The translations under genes and the position numbers were made by a program. A stretch of 11,700 bases of DNA from Physocladia obscura (taxonomy: Eukaryota > Chytridiomycota > Chytridiomycetes > Chytridiales > Chytriomycetaceae). Positions 1-8,619 of the stretch are shown piece after piece. The stretch spans positions 1-11,700 of the forward strand of contig JADGJH010001141.1 in NCBI GenBank assembly GCA_027596945.1, in the 5' to 3' direction. Numbering within the stretch: position 1 is the stretch's first letter; each line of letters opens with the position of its first letter. The notes beneath the pieces are model-generated. The model searched no databases, was not told the DNA's origin, and saw only the letters and a list, made by a program, of their open reading frames with translations.

Positions 1-446
1 ACTTTGTCCAAGAATACAATATTGTGTGGCAACCAATCAAGTGAGTTTAACTCACATGTAAACTGCATAATTTCAGAATCCCATATGAACATTGCTCAGT
101 GTTTGAGACTTTTCCATTTAAATTCAGTTGCATGTAGCATTTGCCAAATATACAATATGCTAATAGTTTTCTGGAATCATTTGCAAAATGCATCTTGGGC
201 TTTGTCTAAGAAAGATAGTTGGTATGCTGTGAAGTATTCCACTAACCATTGCTTTTGTAATGCAGATTGTAATGCAGAAAACTTGAGATTGACAACTTTT
301 TGGGGCCTTTTTGTTAACATTGCATTCAATTCAAATTGCTTTATCCTTTCTATTGACATGCAATGGAAATAGTAGTTGTAGAGGGTGTGCACTTGTGTAT
401 TTGCACTGGCTTGCACAAACATAACTTGAGCCCAGAGTGATTCCAT
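1..446 (-). mobile_element. Tc1/mariner-type (DDE_3) transposase relic, 3' part outside window
   Basis: One minus-strand frame from an ATG at 446 runs to the left edge, broken only by TGA codons at 177-179 and 96-98. Seen in order: a helix-turn-helix-like start (YNYYFHCMSIERI), then QWLVEYFTAYQLSFLDKAQD and KTISILYIWQMLH, then WLPHNIVFLDK ending at the edge. This order (HTH, 'QDAF...KTIS..IW.ML', 'R.M...SEI..F', 'LVFLDE') is that of eukaryotic Tc1/mariner-type transposases with a DDE_3 domain. The Asp at 6-8 would be the first catalytic acid; the usual following Glu is Lys here. Later catalytic acids would lie left of the window. Both TGA codons sit where Arg CGA would fit, and the block has no CpG at all. 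I read it as a dead copy. No terminal inverted repeat was identified; its 5' end probably lies between 446 and about 560. Confidence 0.72.
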
Positions 447-548
447 TGAAAACTTGGAAAAATTGAAATTTACTCAGAAAAAAGACATTTTCAAGTAAAA
501 CAACAATATAAAAACCATTAATTAAAATATTGATCCAAGGATAAAAAT

Positions 549-554
549 TTTATT
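549..554 (-). terminator. Candidate poly(A) signal of the GluRS gene
   Basis: The minus strand reads AATAAA about 20 nt downstream of the GluRS TGA stop. Position and sequence fit a cleavage and polyadenylation signal; usage is inferred. Confidence 0.5.
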
Positions 555-572
555 TCTTAGGATATATTTATA

Positions 573-3500
573 TCACTTAATACTTGCACCAGGAAGCGTA
601 GCAGCACGCACAAGACCCTTCGCAGTCCTGAATTCAATATCCTTCCACACAGCAACAAGATCATCTCGTGTCTTAAATTCCGGCTGTACCATCTCCCACA
701 CCTTCTTTTTGGGGTTCAATTGCTCCTCCGGTGTGCCTTCATGGCCTTCAAAATACACGCGATCCCCTGGAACAGATCCTGGTGGCGGCACGAGAAACTC
801 AACTTGAGTGTGATCTGCATTTGAGGCACATAGAACCATTGCGTGGGACTTTACTCCACGCATTCTGTGATGAAAGGGAGGGAGAAAAAAAAGAAGTTAA
901 ATTTTTTGAAAAATCAACAGACATAAACTCACGCAGCAGGCTTCAGATTTTTCAAAACTAAAATAATCTTGTCCTGCATTCCTTCCAACGAAATAAACTT
1001 ACGGAGCCCAGAAACGACAGTTCGTGGTTGTGCTTCACCAACGTCAATTTGCTCAACATACAACGAGTCAGCATCGGGGTGGTGCTCAACGGAAATGATT
1101 TTTCCAACGACAATATCGAGCTTGCTAATAATTGAAGCTTCTTCTTGTGTTGGAGCAGCAACAGCCGCTGTAGCAATCGCAGCTGATCCGCTCTTCTTTT
1201 TCTTATCAGCCTTATCGCCGCTTTTCGCAGGGAAAGCAGCAGTATCAGAAGTAGCTGTTTCAATAGCCGCAGCAGAAGCCGAACCTGTTACAGCTCCTGA
1301 ACTAACCGTGGCCGACAATGCATGAGTATGAAACGGCTTTACTTGATACATCTGCCCACTGGTAGCTGGAAATTCGTTCTTTTCAGTGTAGACCGGTTTT
1401 GACTTGTACATTGGCGACTTGAGCAGATCTTCATCTGCAGATTTGGCAGCAGTCACAACCGCAGCACCTTTTACATTCTTGGCCTTTTTGGCAGCAGGAG
1501 GCGCTGTAGCGGCAGCAGGAGTAGCAGCAACAGATTCTTCAGCCGGCGCTGCTTTGGACTTGATCGAATCAACGCGGCCATCAGGAATAAAAAACAAGTC
1601 GATCGGTGCGTTCGGGTACAACGGATCGAACGCCTTGTCAACAGTATAGTATCCTTTTCTTTCCAACTGAATAATATCGCCTTTACTGCAACCACGCAGA
1701 TTCGCGTCACCCCAACATTCAGTTGTAAATTCAGTTGTTGGAGTTACAAAGTCAGCCACGTCGTCCTCCTCTTCGATCTTTTTTTTCGTAATCAGGTAGT
1801 CAAAGTCGTGTAACATTACGCGAACGGGTGCCTGTTGCGGCTCGTCTTTCGGAATCCCACGTGCAAGCCATGTGAGCTTCTTTTTAGTTTTTTTGAAGTC
1901 GCCATCAAGGTTGAGCCGGATTTCAATCATGCCAATAAACGATTTGTCATCGCTCCATTCAATTTTGTCAATAATCACGTTACCCCAGTCCATGAACGTG
2001 ACTTCTTCGCCAACTTGGAGATCTTTGGCGTCGTTGAATTCGAGGTACAGTTCGGGGGAAAAGGTGGTCTTTTTTGTGCCGATTTCCGGATTTTTTTTGT
2101 GTTTCGGCACATCTTTTGTGTAAGGAGTGAATGCATCTCCAAGAACAACTTTGACTTTTGCACTGCAAAAACAATTAAATTAAAAATAATGAAAAAATAA
2201 ATTATTTTGCAATAAAACAAACATGTTGGCTCTCTCAATAGCAGTATGCCTTGGCGCAATTGGATCAATAACTTTCTTGTTCAACGTCCAAATCTTATCC
2301 CACTCCAACTCCAAACTCTTTTGCGAAGCTCCTTGCATCAAAATATACTCTCTCAACGCCTGAATCGTCATTCCTCTACGTCTAATGCCACGCACCGTAG
2401 GGAATCTTGCATCATCCCACCCTGTCACAAGCCCCTTCTCAACAAACCACGCCAATTTTCTCTTACTCAGCAAAGTGTACACAAAATTAATACGACTGAA
2501 GTCCCACATATGCACGCGGCGAACTTCGAGCGCATTCAAAAACCATTCGTATTGCACATTGCGGTCGCGATATTCCATAGATCTCAAAGCGTGCGTAACC
2601 CCTTCGATAGAATCTACGAGTGGGCATGCAAAATCGTAGGTTGGGTATACTTTCCATTTTGTACCAGTACGGTGGTGCGGCGTGAGATTGCAGCGGTAGA
2701 TTACAGGGTCGCGCATGGCACCATTCAAACTTTTGTAGTCGATTTTGGCACGCAAAGCCATTCCTAGTCCTTCGGGGCTTCCTTTAGTCATTTCAGCAAA
2801 TCGACGGAGGTTTTCGGCCACTGGAAGATCGCGACATTTCGAAGCTTTCAACTCCATGCGTTCACTTCTCATCTTTTTATTTTTATTTTTTATGTAGAAA
2901 CAAAAAAGAAAAAAATTAGGTAAACTTACCGTCTCTTGTGTTGAATCGTCAACATAAGCAAGTCCCTTCTCAATCATGCGCAAACTATGGCCATAGATAG
3001 TATCGAAAAAGTCAGAGGTGTGCGAAACACGGTCAGCCTTAATTCCTAGCAACGCAAGATCCTCCGTAATTGAGTCCTCAAACTCAACCTTTTCCTTTGA
3101 CGGATTAGTGTCGTCAAAGCGCACAATAAAAGTGCCGTCATATCTACGCGCAAAGTAGTCGTTAAGCAACGCGGCCTTGGCGTGTCCAATGTGCAGATAA
3201 CCAGATGGTTCTGGCGGGAAACGTGTCACGACTTTCCCCTGCTCGGCGTCTTTAAGTCCGATTTCAAAAGAGCCCTGGTCACCTTTCGCCTTGTTGAGAA
3301 GAGAGATTGCGCGAGCAACATCTTGGGTTGCCGAAGCGCAGAAGGGTTGTTGTTCAAGGTGCGCGAACCAGCGAGAAAGAAACGGAGTAGCAGCGGGCGA
3401 TGCGTGCTTGGCAAATGCCGCGTTTGTTTTGAGCGCACCCCAACATGCAATATCGGCAATGGAAACATGGTAGCCGACGAGAAATGAACGCAGTTTCAAA

Positions 3501-3999
3501 TGGGCATTTAATTGAGCAAGTGCAGCCAATGCACCTTTAAATGCGGTGTCAGGGCCAAGCGAATCGAATGCAAAGTCGAGCCAGAAGTCCACTTGCGATG
3601 TGAGAATCGAGTGCGCAATTATGTTTTCCGTCTGTTTATTTGTCCAAATTTCAGTCATCCATACACGAAAAAAAAACTAAAAAAATAAAATAATAATAAA
3701 AAGAAAACAAACCTCATTGCTACATGTAGTAAGTAAAAGACGCAAAACGGCATTCGTGCCAGAAACAGTAGCTTTCGAAGCGTCAGTGGCGGTGGCGGTA
3801 ACGGAACCCTCAAAGGAAACTGCATTTTTCAAGTTGAGCAGGGCAGCGGCAGCGACAACGCCTGTAGATGATTGGACAAGCGCATCATCATTTTAATACA
3901 TTAAATTATATCGACAAGTCCTTTCGAGGTAATAAATGGCGGCTTATTACCGTATGCAACAGCACCGGATGTTGGTTTAGGCGAAACAACTATCTTCAT
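573..3999 (-). CDS. Glutamyl-tRNA synthetase fused to C-terminal EMAPII/Arc1p-like tRNA-binding domain
   Basis: Cytosolic-type GluRS, charging tRNA-Glu with glutamate. Six exons on the minus strand: 3999-3951, 3861-3713, 3631-2930, 2872-2223, 2162-933, 864-573; total 3,072 nt, 1,023 residues, all introns GT-AG. Residues 1-180 are a GST-like N-terminal domain (start [17 protein letters not shown]). Residues 200-516 are the class I catalytic domain, with HIGH at 213-216 and a KMSKS-like LSKRK at 435-439. Residues 517-714 are the eukaryotic beta-barrel anticodon-binding domain, ending FFIPDGR. Residues 715-860 are an Ala/Lys-rich linker. Residues 861-1023 are a complete EMAPII/Arc1p OB-fold domain ([36 protein letters not shown]). 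Yeast GluRS lacks this last domain and borrows it from Arc1p. The start is the first ATG giving the GST-like N-terminus. The acceptor of intron 2 is the least certain junction. No frame breaks are seen. Confidence 0.93.
2873..2929 (-). other. GluRS intron 3, stop-free and a multiple of three
   Basis: This 57-nt intron has donor GTAAGT and acceptor AAAAAG. Removing it joins ...DDSTQET to MRSERM, which fits the conserved GluRS stretch between the Asp-rich turn and MR-ER-M. It has no in-frame stop, so retention would insert 19 residues (starting VSLPNFF) without breaking the protein. The inserted stretch does not look like GluRS, so it is treated as intron. Confidence 0.8.
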
Positions 4000-4825
4000 T
4001 TTTTGGTTGTTTTATTTTTTATTGTTTTATATTTTTTCACATTTTCAGAAAGTGTGGCAAAGGAGAACATCGAATCATTGCTGTTATTCTGTCGGACGTA
4101 GATTTTCTTATTCTCTCGCTGGACAATCTCACCCGCAGTAAACTGGAATTGGCGTTGGGGTTCTGATTTGCATTATTGAAGTATGAGTTTACACTGGGAT
4201 TTATGCTTATGCCGGTGCACATGCGCGCAACCGCACTCGGCAAGCAGACACTTTGCCGAGTTCGAATTGCTACCAACATTTGTTTGGAAAAGAGAAAGTT
4301 TGTTTTAACAAACAATAAACAAAGCAACAGCAGGAAAGCATAAAGTAAACTGGAAACGCCGAAAACTCTTACGAATTTACAGTGGTGGAACATGATGAAT
4401 TCGGCAATCTCAATGACAGTATCATTAATCGTGGGGGGAAGTACACAAACAAACTTGGGCGAAATAATCACATTCAATCTATCGCTGAGCTCGAAAACAA
4501 ATCTGCCTGTCACAATCCGCGAATAGTCAAAAGTAAATTATGCTGCTCCGACGTCGTAACTCCAGCCAAATCTAACTGACGAAATCGCTTCTTCGTTTTT
4601 GCCTGTTCCGCCCGTTTATTTCCACACAATACCCTTCATGGTTCAGCCGTCCAGCTTGACACTTTAACTGTGCCGATTTCAAGGGTACGTGTTCAAACAA
4701 TTTTGAGGAACAATGCAACTGTGCTATTTCACAAACTTGCTGAGAAGTTCAAACTTATCTTGTATTAATTACTCCATGTGAATCAGTTTGAATAAATTGA
4801 GTTTTCTATCACTCATGAGCATTTC
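4000..4825. other. Unresolved intergenic gap between GluRS start and Sqs1-like stop
   Basis: No complete gene can be supported in these 826 bp. Contents seen: an A-rich minus-strand leader just upstream of the GluRS ATG; a perfect 9-bp GC-rich hairpin at 4235-4261; and several short protein-like frames on both strands. On plus these include 4380-4526, which follows an acceptor-like TTACAG, and a frame ending with TAA near 4770. On minus there is one starting at 4513. Each meets a stop and I could not join them with convincing introns. CpG is present, so this is not one of the decayed transposon blocks. It may hold the GluRS promoter, a non-coding RNA, or a multi-exon gene I cannot resolve. 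Confidence 0.4.
4235..4261. repeat. Perfect 9-bp inverted repeat (hairpin)
   Basis: ACTCGGCAA at 4235-4243 and TTGCCGAGT at 4253-4261 are exact reverse complements around a 9-nt loop. It lies about 240 bp upstream of the GluRS start. Function is unknown; it could be an RNA stem or a palindromic protein-binding site. Confidence 0.6.
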
Positions 4826-6539
4826 TTACTCTGCACCAAGTCCCCGTCGTCTCGCACGAACGGTAGCAGCAATTGGTTCCACTAATTTAAATCCACTGCC
4901 ACCACCATCTGCCAAAGAAGCCAGACCAACGCCAGTTGCAGGAGCCCCAAGCACATTTCCAGGAATCCATCCCATAGCAACCATCATCCGATGGCCAGGA
5001 TTCTCAACCCCAATTGGCGAAGCTCCATCGCCAACAACGTCTCCAGGTCTTGCCACGGCACGATCATCGGGTGCTCCACCTGCTCGCTTCACTTTCCCAC
5101 CTCTCCCATATCGCCCCTCGGCCCCACTCCACGTGTTTCCTTTCAGTACAATGTTCTGCGGCCGCGCCAGCACCCGCGAAACCGCGTCGCGCCAGTCATT
5201 TGGTGCGTGTGAATGTTTCGTACGGTGCACCATCACATGTTTTCCGGCACTGCGGCCCGACACGGTTGCTTTTAGCCTATAAGTATTTATAGCGAGCTGT
5301 TTGGTGAGCGTACGGAGTGCGGCTGGCATGGGTGGGAGTGCGTGCTGTTGTTGTTCGTTTGTTATGAAGACGTGTAGTGTTTTGTTTATGCGGTGGAGGA
5401 GGGTTTTGATTTCGGGCGTGACGGCATCGCCAGGAGATGTGCGGGTCATTATGTGCGCGATCCGTGCTTGCTATTATGTGAAAGAGATAGTGTTTGTTAA
5501 AGAGGGCCGATTATGTGGATGCATTTTTTAATGACTAATAAAAAACCTCTTCTTTGATTGCTTGACGGATATTCCAATCTTTATCACGTCTGGCACGACG
5601 TTCAATTTTGGCTTGTTTTCGCCGCGCGCTTTTCGTCAAAAATGGCGTGTTTAAGTTTTGCGCAGAAGAATCACTGTCATTCTCGCTATCATCACTGGTT
5701 TCATTATCATTTTTGCTGGTTTTCACGCTCCGATGTCCATCTGCATCTTCAACAACAGTGTGGTTAAGCAAAAAAACGGCAAGCTCTCTGTCATTGCTTG
5801 AAATGGAAAAATCAGATTCATTCAATTTGATATTAAGTGCAGCGAGAATTTCTGTATCCTCGGTTTCAATCATGGATTCGTGAATTCCGGATTCGGAGAA
5901 ATTAAGCATTCGAGATATTTTTCGAATCTGTTTCTCAACAATATCAGTTTCGCCTGCGCCACTATTGTCATCATCATTTCCATCAGAGTCATAATCACTA
6001 TTATCTGAGGAAGAAGATATTGAAATCTCATCTGCTGACGTATCGTCATCTGAAAATCCGCCCTGCCCCAAATTCGAATCAGCAAGAAATGAAACTGGCC
6101 AGTTATTCGATGCTTTGTTGGCCAAAATACCAAACACGGACATCGAGCCAGAGATACCAAAGTTGCCATCCTCCCCCCCAAGTTCATCTGATCCATCACG
6201 ATTTTGATTAATATTTTCCAGATAATCTCTCAAACCATCGTTGCCATCACTACCATGACCATTATTGTTTCTTCTATTTGGTTTACCGCGCCAGTCAATT
6301 TCAGTTTCGGAAGCGGCGGCCTTCATGCCGCCAATCGGAGTTTGGAATCCGTAATTCTTAGGTTTCGAACTGTTGTTTTTTTTCCCTTTCCCTTTGACGG
6401 GCTTTTCGCGGTGCGGAGGATTCGAGCCAAATGGCCGTGCCGTAATTTGGGTGCGTAGATTAATGTATTCTGGATTGCCGTCGATGGGCTTGTTCTTTTG
6501 CTTTTTCGAGAGTTGGTTTGCTGGTCGTTTCGCATGCAT
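4826..6539 (-). CDS. R3H and G-patch domain protein, Sqs1/Pfa1-like
   Basis: Two exons on the minus strand, 6539-5547 and 5470-4826, with a 76-nt GT-AG intron (weak donor GTTTTT) joined in phase 0; 545 residues. The family's yeast member Sqs1/Pfa1 activates the DEAH helicase Prp43 in splicing and rRNA processing through its G-patch. Seen here: a basic N-terminus (MHAKRPANQLSKKQKNK), a long Ser/Asp/Glu-rich low-complexity region (about 140-320), a basic stretch (ARRKQAKIERRARRDKDW), an R3H-like domain at about 350-418 with LPPM near its middle, and a G-patch at about 484-545 (IGVENPGHRMM.AMGW...GLGAE at the very end). The G-patch has a long Gly/Ala-rich stretch after GW, replacing the usual compact G.GLG segment. 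A nuclear or nucleolar site is inferred from the family. The start at 6539 is the first Met of the basic N-terminus; an upstream frame-extending exon is possible (see 6684-6806). Confidence 0.82.
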
Positions 6540-6683
6540 GGGCTGATTCAATTCAAAAAAAAAGATACGAACAGATGAGAGTTGTGGAAACATAAATAAC
6601 GAAAAGAACATTGATTTGATTTTGGTTGAATTTAGTTTGGTGATTGAATGAACATTTTAAGGGCAATTGGAAGCGGGAAAAAC

Positions 6684-6806
6684 CTTTTGTTTCGGCTGTT
6701 TCTCCATCACAATTACAACTGGATCCTGGCTCGCGATTCGCTGTTGTTCCACAACATCCAGTGGTGTTCGGTCGACAACAAACAGTAACTCATTTGCTTC
6801 AGTCAT
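6684..6806 (-). CDS. Candidate extra 5' exon of the Sqs1-like gene, or short ORF
   Basis: From an ATG at 6806 the minus strand encodes 41 residues (MTEANELLFVVDRTP...EKQPKQK) before a donor-like AAAAG/GTTTTT at 6684/6683. An acceptor with a pyrimidine run and CAG lies at 6543-6544, directly before CCC ATG of the Sqs1-like frame. Splicing would be in phase 0, remove 141 nt and add 42 residues to give 587. The GTTTTT donor is the same as in the gene's other intron. Unspliced, it is a 49-residue ORF ending at 6657-6659. The stretch contains several CpGs, so it looks like host sequence and not part of the transposon island beside it. I do not recognise the peptide. Confidence 0.35.
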
Positions 6807-6816
6807 TTCTTGATTT

Positions 6817-7770
6817 TCACCAAGGAAACTTGGTAGTGAACGAAAAACAAAGGACATCAACTTCTGCTTTTATTTTCAAACTTATAAGGATACAAAAGAT
6901 AGTATGATCAAAGCCACTTTGGTGTGAAACTGTTTTTTGGTCAAATTTTTTTACGAAACAATTAACTGTTTCATCCAGAAGCATGCATTTATACTTTATT
7001 TTTCTGCTCTTTTTCAAACTTTCCACAAAGTCTGAATACTTTGCAAGTGAGGCAACAAAACCAGAAATTTCCTGATCTCCAGTGTCTTTGACTATCCACA
7101 TTGTTTGTTTTCCTTGAAAATGCCTTGCTTCCAAATCAGTTTTTTTTTCACTTTCTTTTCCTTCTTTTGGTTGATTTTCTGGCACTTTCTTTTTGACTTT
7201 TTTTTTCTTCAATTCTCTCTTTTTAAGCAATTGCTGCATTCACTTGAGCAGAGTGAAGTTCTGCAATGTCAAATGTCGTATCAGCCTGACAATGCTTCCA
7301 CCTTTCGTTTTAACTGTTTTTACAATTGGAGCGGGTAATATGTTGTAAAAGGCTATAATTAGCTTTGCTTGCTCTGGAATTGTGTCTGAGAAATTTGAAG
7401 GATTAATATATACTGATTTGCAAAAAAAAAAAAATTTGATTGAAATGATAGATCCTGAAAGCTGAAACAATCAATTTTTTGGCAATAACTTTGCATATTT
7501 CCAAAGCAATTGGAACTAAAGCTCCCCCAATTGTGTGAATAGGAGCCTGAGAAAACATACAAAAAGGGTTGAATGCCAAACATAGTTTTTGGTTAAAAAT
7601 TGCAAAAACTTTATCATCCAATGGCTGCAGAAAATGAGTAGTGTTTGCTGGAAGTAAATAGCCATGTATTCTATTGTCTGAGCAGAATTTGAGAGATCCA
7701 GGTATTTTGTGTTTGTTCAGATTGTCAAAAAGCAAGACTGGTGGTCAAGCCACTGTACAAAATTTCCCGC
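6817..7770 (-). pseudogene. Broken DDE_1 (pogo/Tigger-like) transposase
   Basis: The minus strand shows NFVQWLDH, PVLLFDNLNKHK, HGYLLPANTTHFLQPLDDKV and a lysine-rich tail, the order seen around the second catalytic Asp and the LPP.T.H.LQPLD motif of DDE_1 transposases. The Asp of LLFDN is at 7724-7726 and that of QPLD at 7616-7618. It is dead: a frame change lies just before PVLLFD, another between the 7741-7403 and 7470-6817 segments, and a TGA at 7240-7242 splits an otherwise continuous frame (…NFTLLK, TGA, MQQLLKKREL…). Arg CGA there would restore it. The first catalytic Asp of this family is not seen. The C-terminal 140 residues after the TGA are Lys/Glu-rich and otherwise unrecognised. 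Confidence 0.68.
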
Positions 7771-8035
7771 TGACTCTTATTGAGCTTTGTTTGAAAACCC
7801 ATTTTCTCTAAACACAAAGCATACTGGAGTACAATCCTAGTTGATGAATCACAGTGCAGAAACTTGGGATATTTGAATACATTCTCCCCAGAACACAAGT
7901 ATTTTTCAAAAACTCTATACCTTGTTTTCAAAACATGTCATGATTATCAAATGAGACTTCATCCAAGAAGACCAAATTTGAAGTATCCACTTGATCTGAA
8001 GAATCTCTCCAAAATATTAATCAATTTCAGTCTGA
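7771..8035 (-). pseudogene. Tc1/mariner-type (DDE_3) catalytic fragment
   Basis: The minus strand reads FWRDSSDQVDTSNLVFLDEV then SFDNHDMF, a very good match to the first catalytic Asp region of Tc1/mariner-type DDE_3 transposases (LVFLDE.SFDN). The Asp codon is 7961-7963. A TGA at 7928-7930 follows MF, where family members commonly have Arg-Lys, again consistent with CGA to TGA. Downstream the reading moves to another frame (YRVFEKYLCSGENVFKYPKF) and then blends into the DDE_1-like relic. No CpG occurs here. It is probably the continuation of the N-terminal fragment at 8620-8961, separated by inserted DNA. Confidence 0.65.
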
Positions 8036-8619
8036 GTGTTAAAGTGTAAGAAGATTCAAGCTTGATTGAAGAATGAATTCACTCTTTATTGAAAAGAAAT
8101 TGCTCAAATCACTTAAAAGTAAAGAAACAAAAACAGTGAACTTGCCTTACTGTCATTAAGTGGAAGTTATATGTACATATAAACTGGAGATTTTATGTGT
8201 TAAGGAAAATGGTTGAAAAAGGTGAATGTTTCTTGTTGGTGATTTGTTGAAGGTAGTATGAATTCAAGCTGTATGGAAGATGAACTTGATTCTTTATTAT
8301 CAAAATTACCATCAAACACAATTAACAGAGAATTACCATTTTTGACATTAAGCAGAAGTTATGTATGCATATAAACTGTAGCACTTTGTGGGATAAGGAA
8401 AATGGTTGAAAAAAGTGATTGGGTTTTATTTTGTGTTGGTGAAAATTTTGGACAATGGAAGAAAAAGAATAAAAAAGAGAATCTGACCAGAAAAATCCTT
8501 ATTACATAAAATTGTGACATAGATTGTAACATGATTAAAGGATATTGAGTGATGAAAAGCAATAATAAAGAAAAGAGAATGCCACAAAAAGTCTTTAACA
8601 TATACAATCACAAGATAGA
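8036..8619. mobile_element. Inserted AT-rich segment splitting a Tc1/mariner relic
   Basis: On the minus strand the transposase text stops after VSWEMLECITIQITE near 8628 and resumes with EINIFWRD near 8035, motifs adjacent in intact relatives. About 580 bp lie between them, with no CpG and no coding signal I trust. Both junctions carry ACTGA in transposase orientation, which could be a 5-bp target duplication. Most of the segment is the tandem duplication annotated separately. It may be a small non-autonomous element or satellite-like DNA; its exact ends are uncertain. Confidence 0.42.
8054..8455. repeat. Diverged tandem duplication, unit about 190-208 bp
   Basis: Copy 1 spans about 8054-8261 and copy 2 about 8262-8455. 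Matching landmarks in the same order are ATTCAAGCT at each start, then CTTTATT, then CATTAAG..GAAGTTAT, then CATATAAACTG, then TAAGGAAAATGGTTGAAAAA, then GTTGGTGA. Landmark offsets of 192-208 bp show small indels. Copy 1 holds a perfect 16-bp palindrome (8167-8182, TTATATGTACATATAA); the matching site in copy 2 (8359-8374) has decayed by G/A and T/C differences. Confidence 0.8.

Noticed and set aside
969..1649. Plus-strand ORFs inside the GluRS linker region (Ala-rich frames)
   Set aside because: They are antisense shadows of the Ala/Lys-rich linker coded on minus. No domain, no splice context, and the minus frame is clearly conserved GluRS-EMAPII.
4231..4275. tRNA-like B-box text (GAGTTCGAAT) beside the hairpin
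   Set aside because: The flanks do not pair as a T-stem, and no A box, anticodon arm or acceptor stem can be drawn.
4788..5282. 164-residue plus-strand Pro-rich ORF
   Set aside because: Antisense to the R3H/G-patch exon, whose domains are recognisable. The Pro/Ser richness mirrors the Gly/Ala/Arg-rich minus codons.
7864..8049. 61-residue plus-strand ORF (MGYLNTFSPEHK...)
   Set aside because: Opposite-strand shadow of the LVFLDEV/SFDN transposase fragment.
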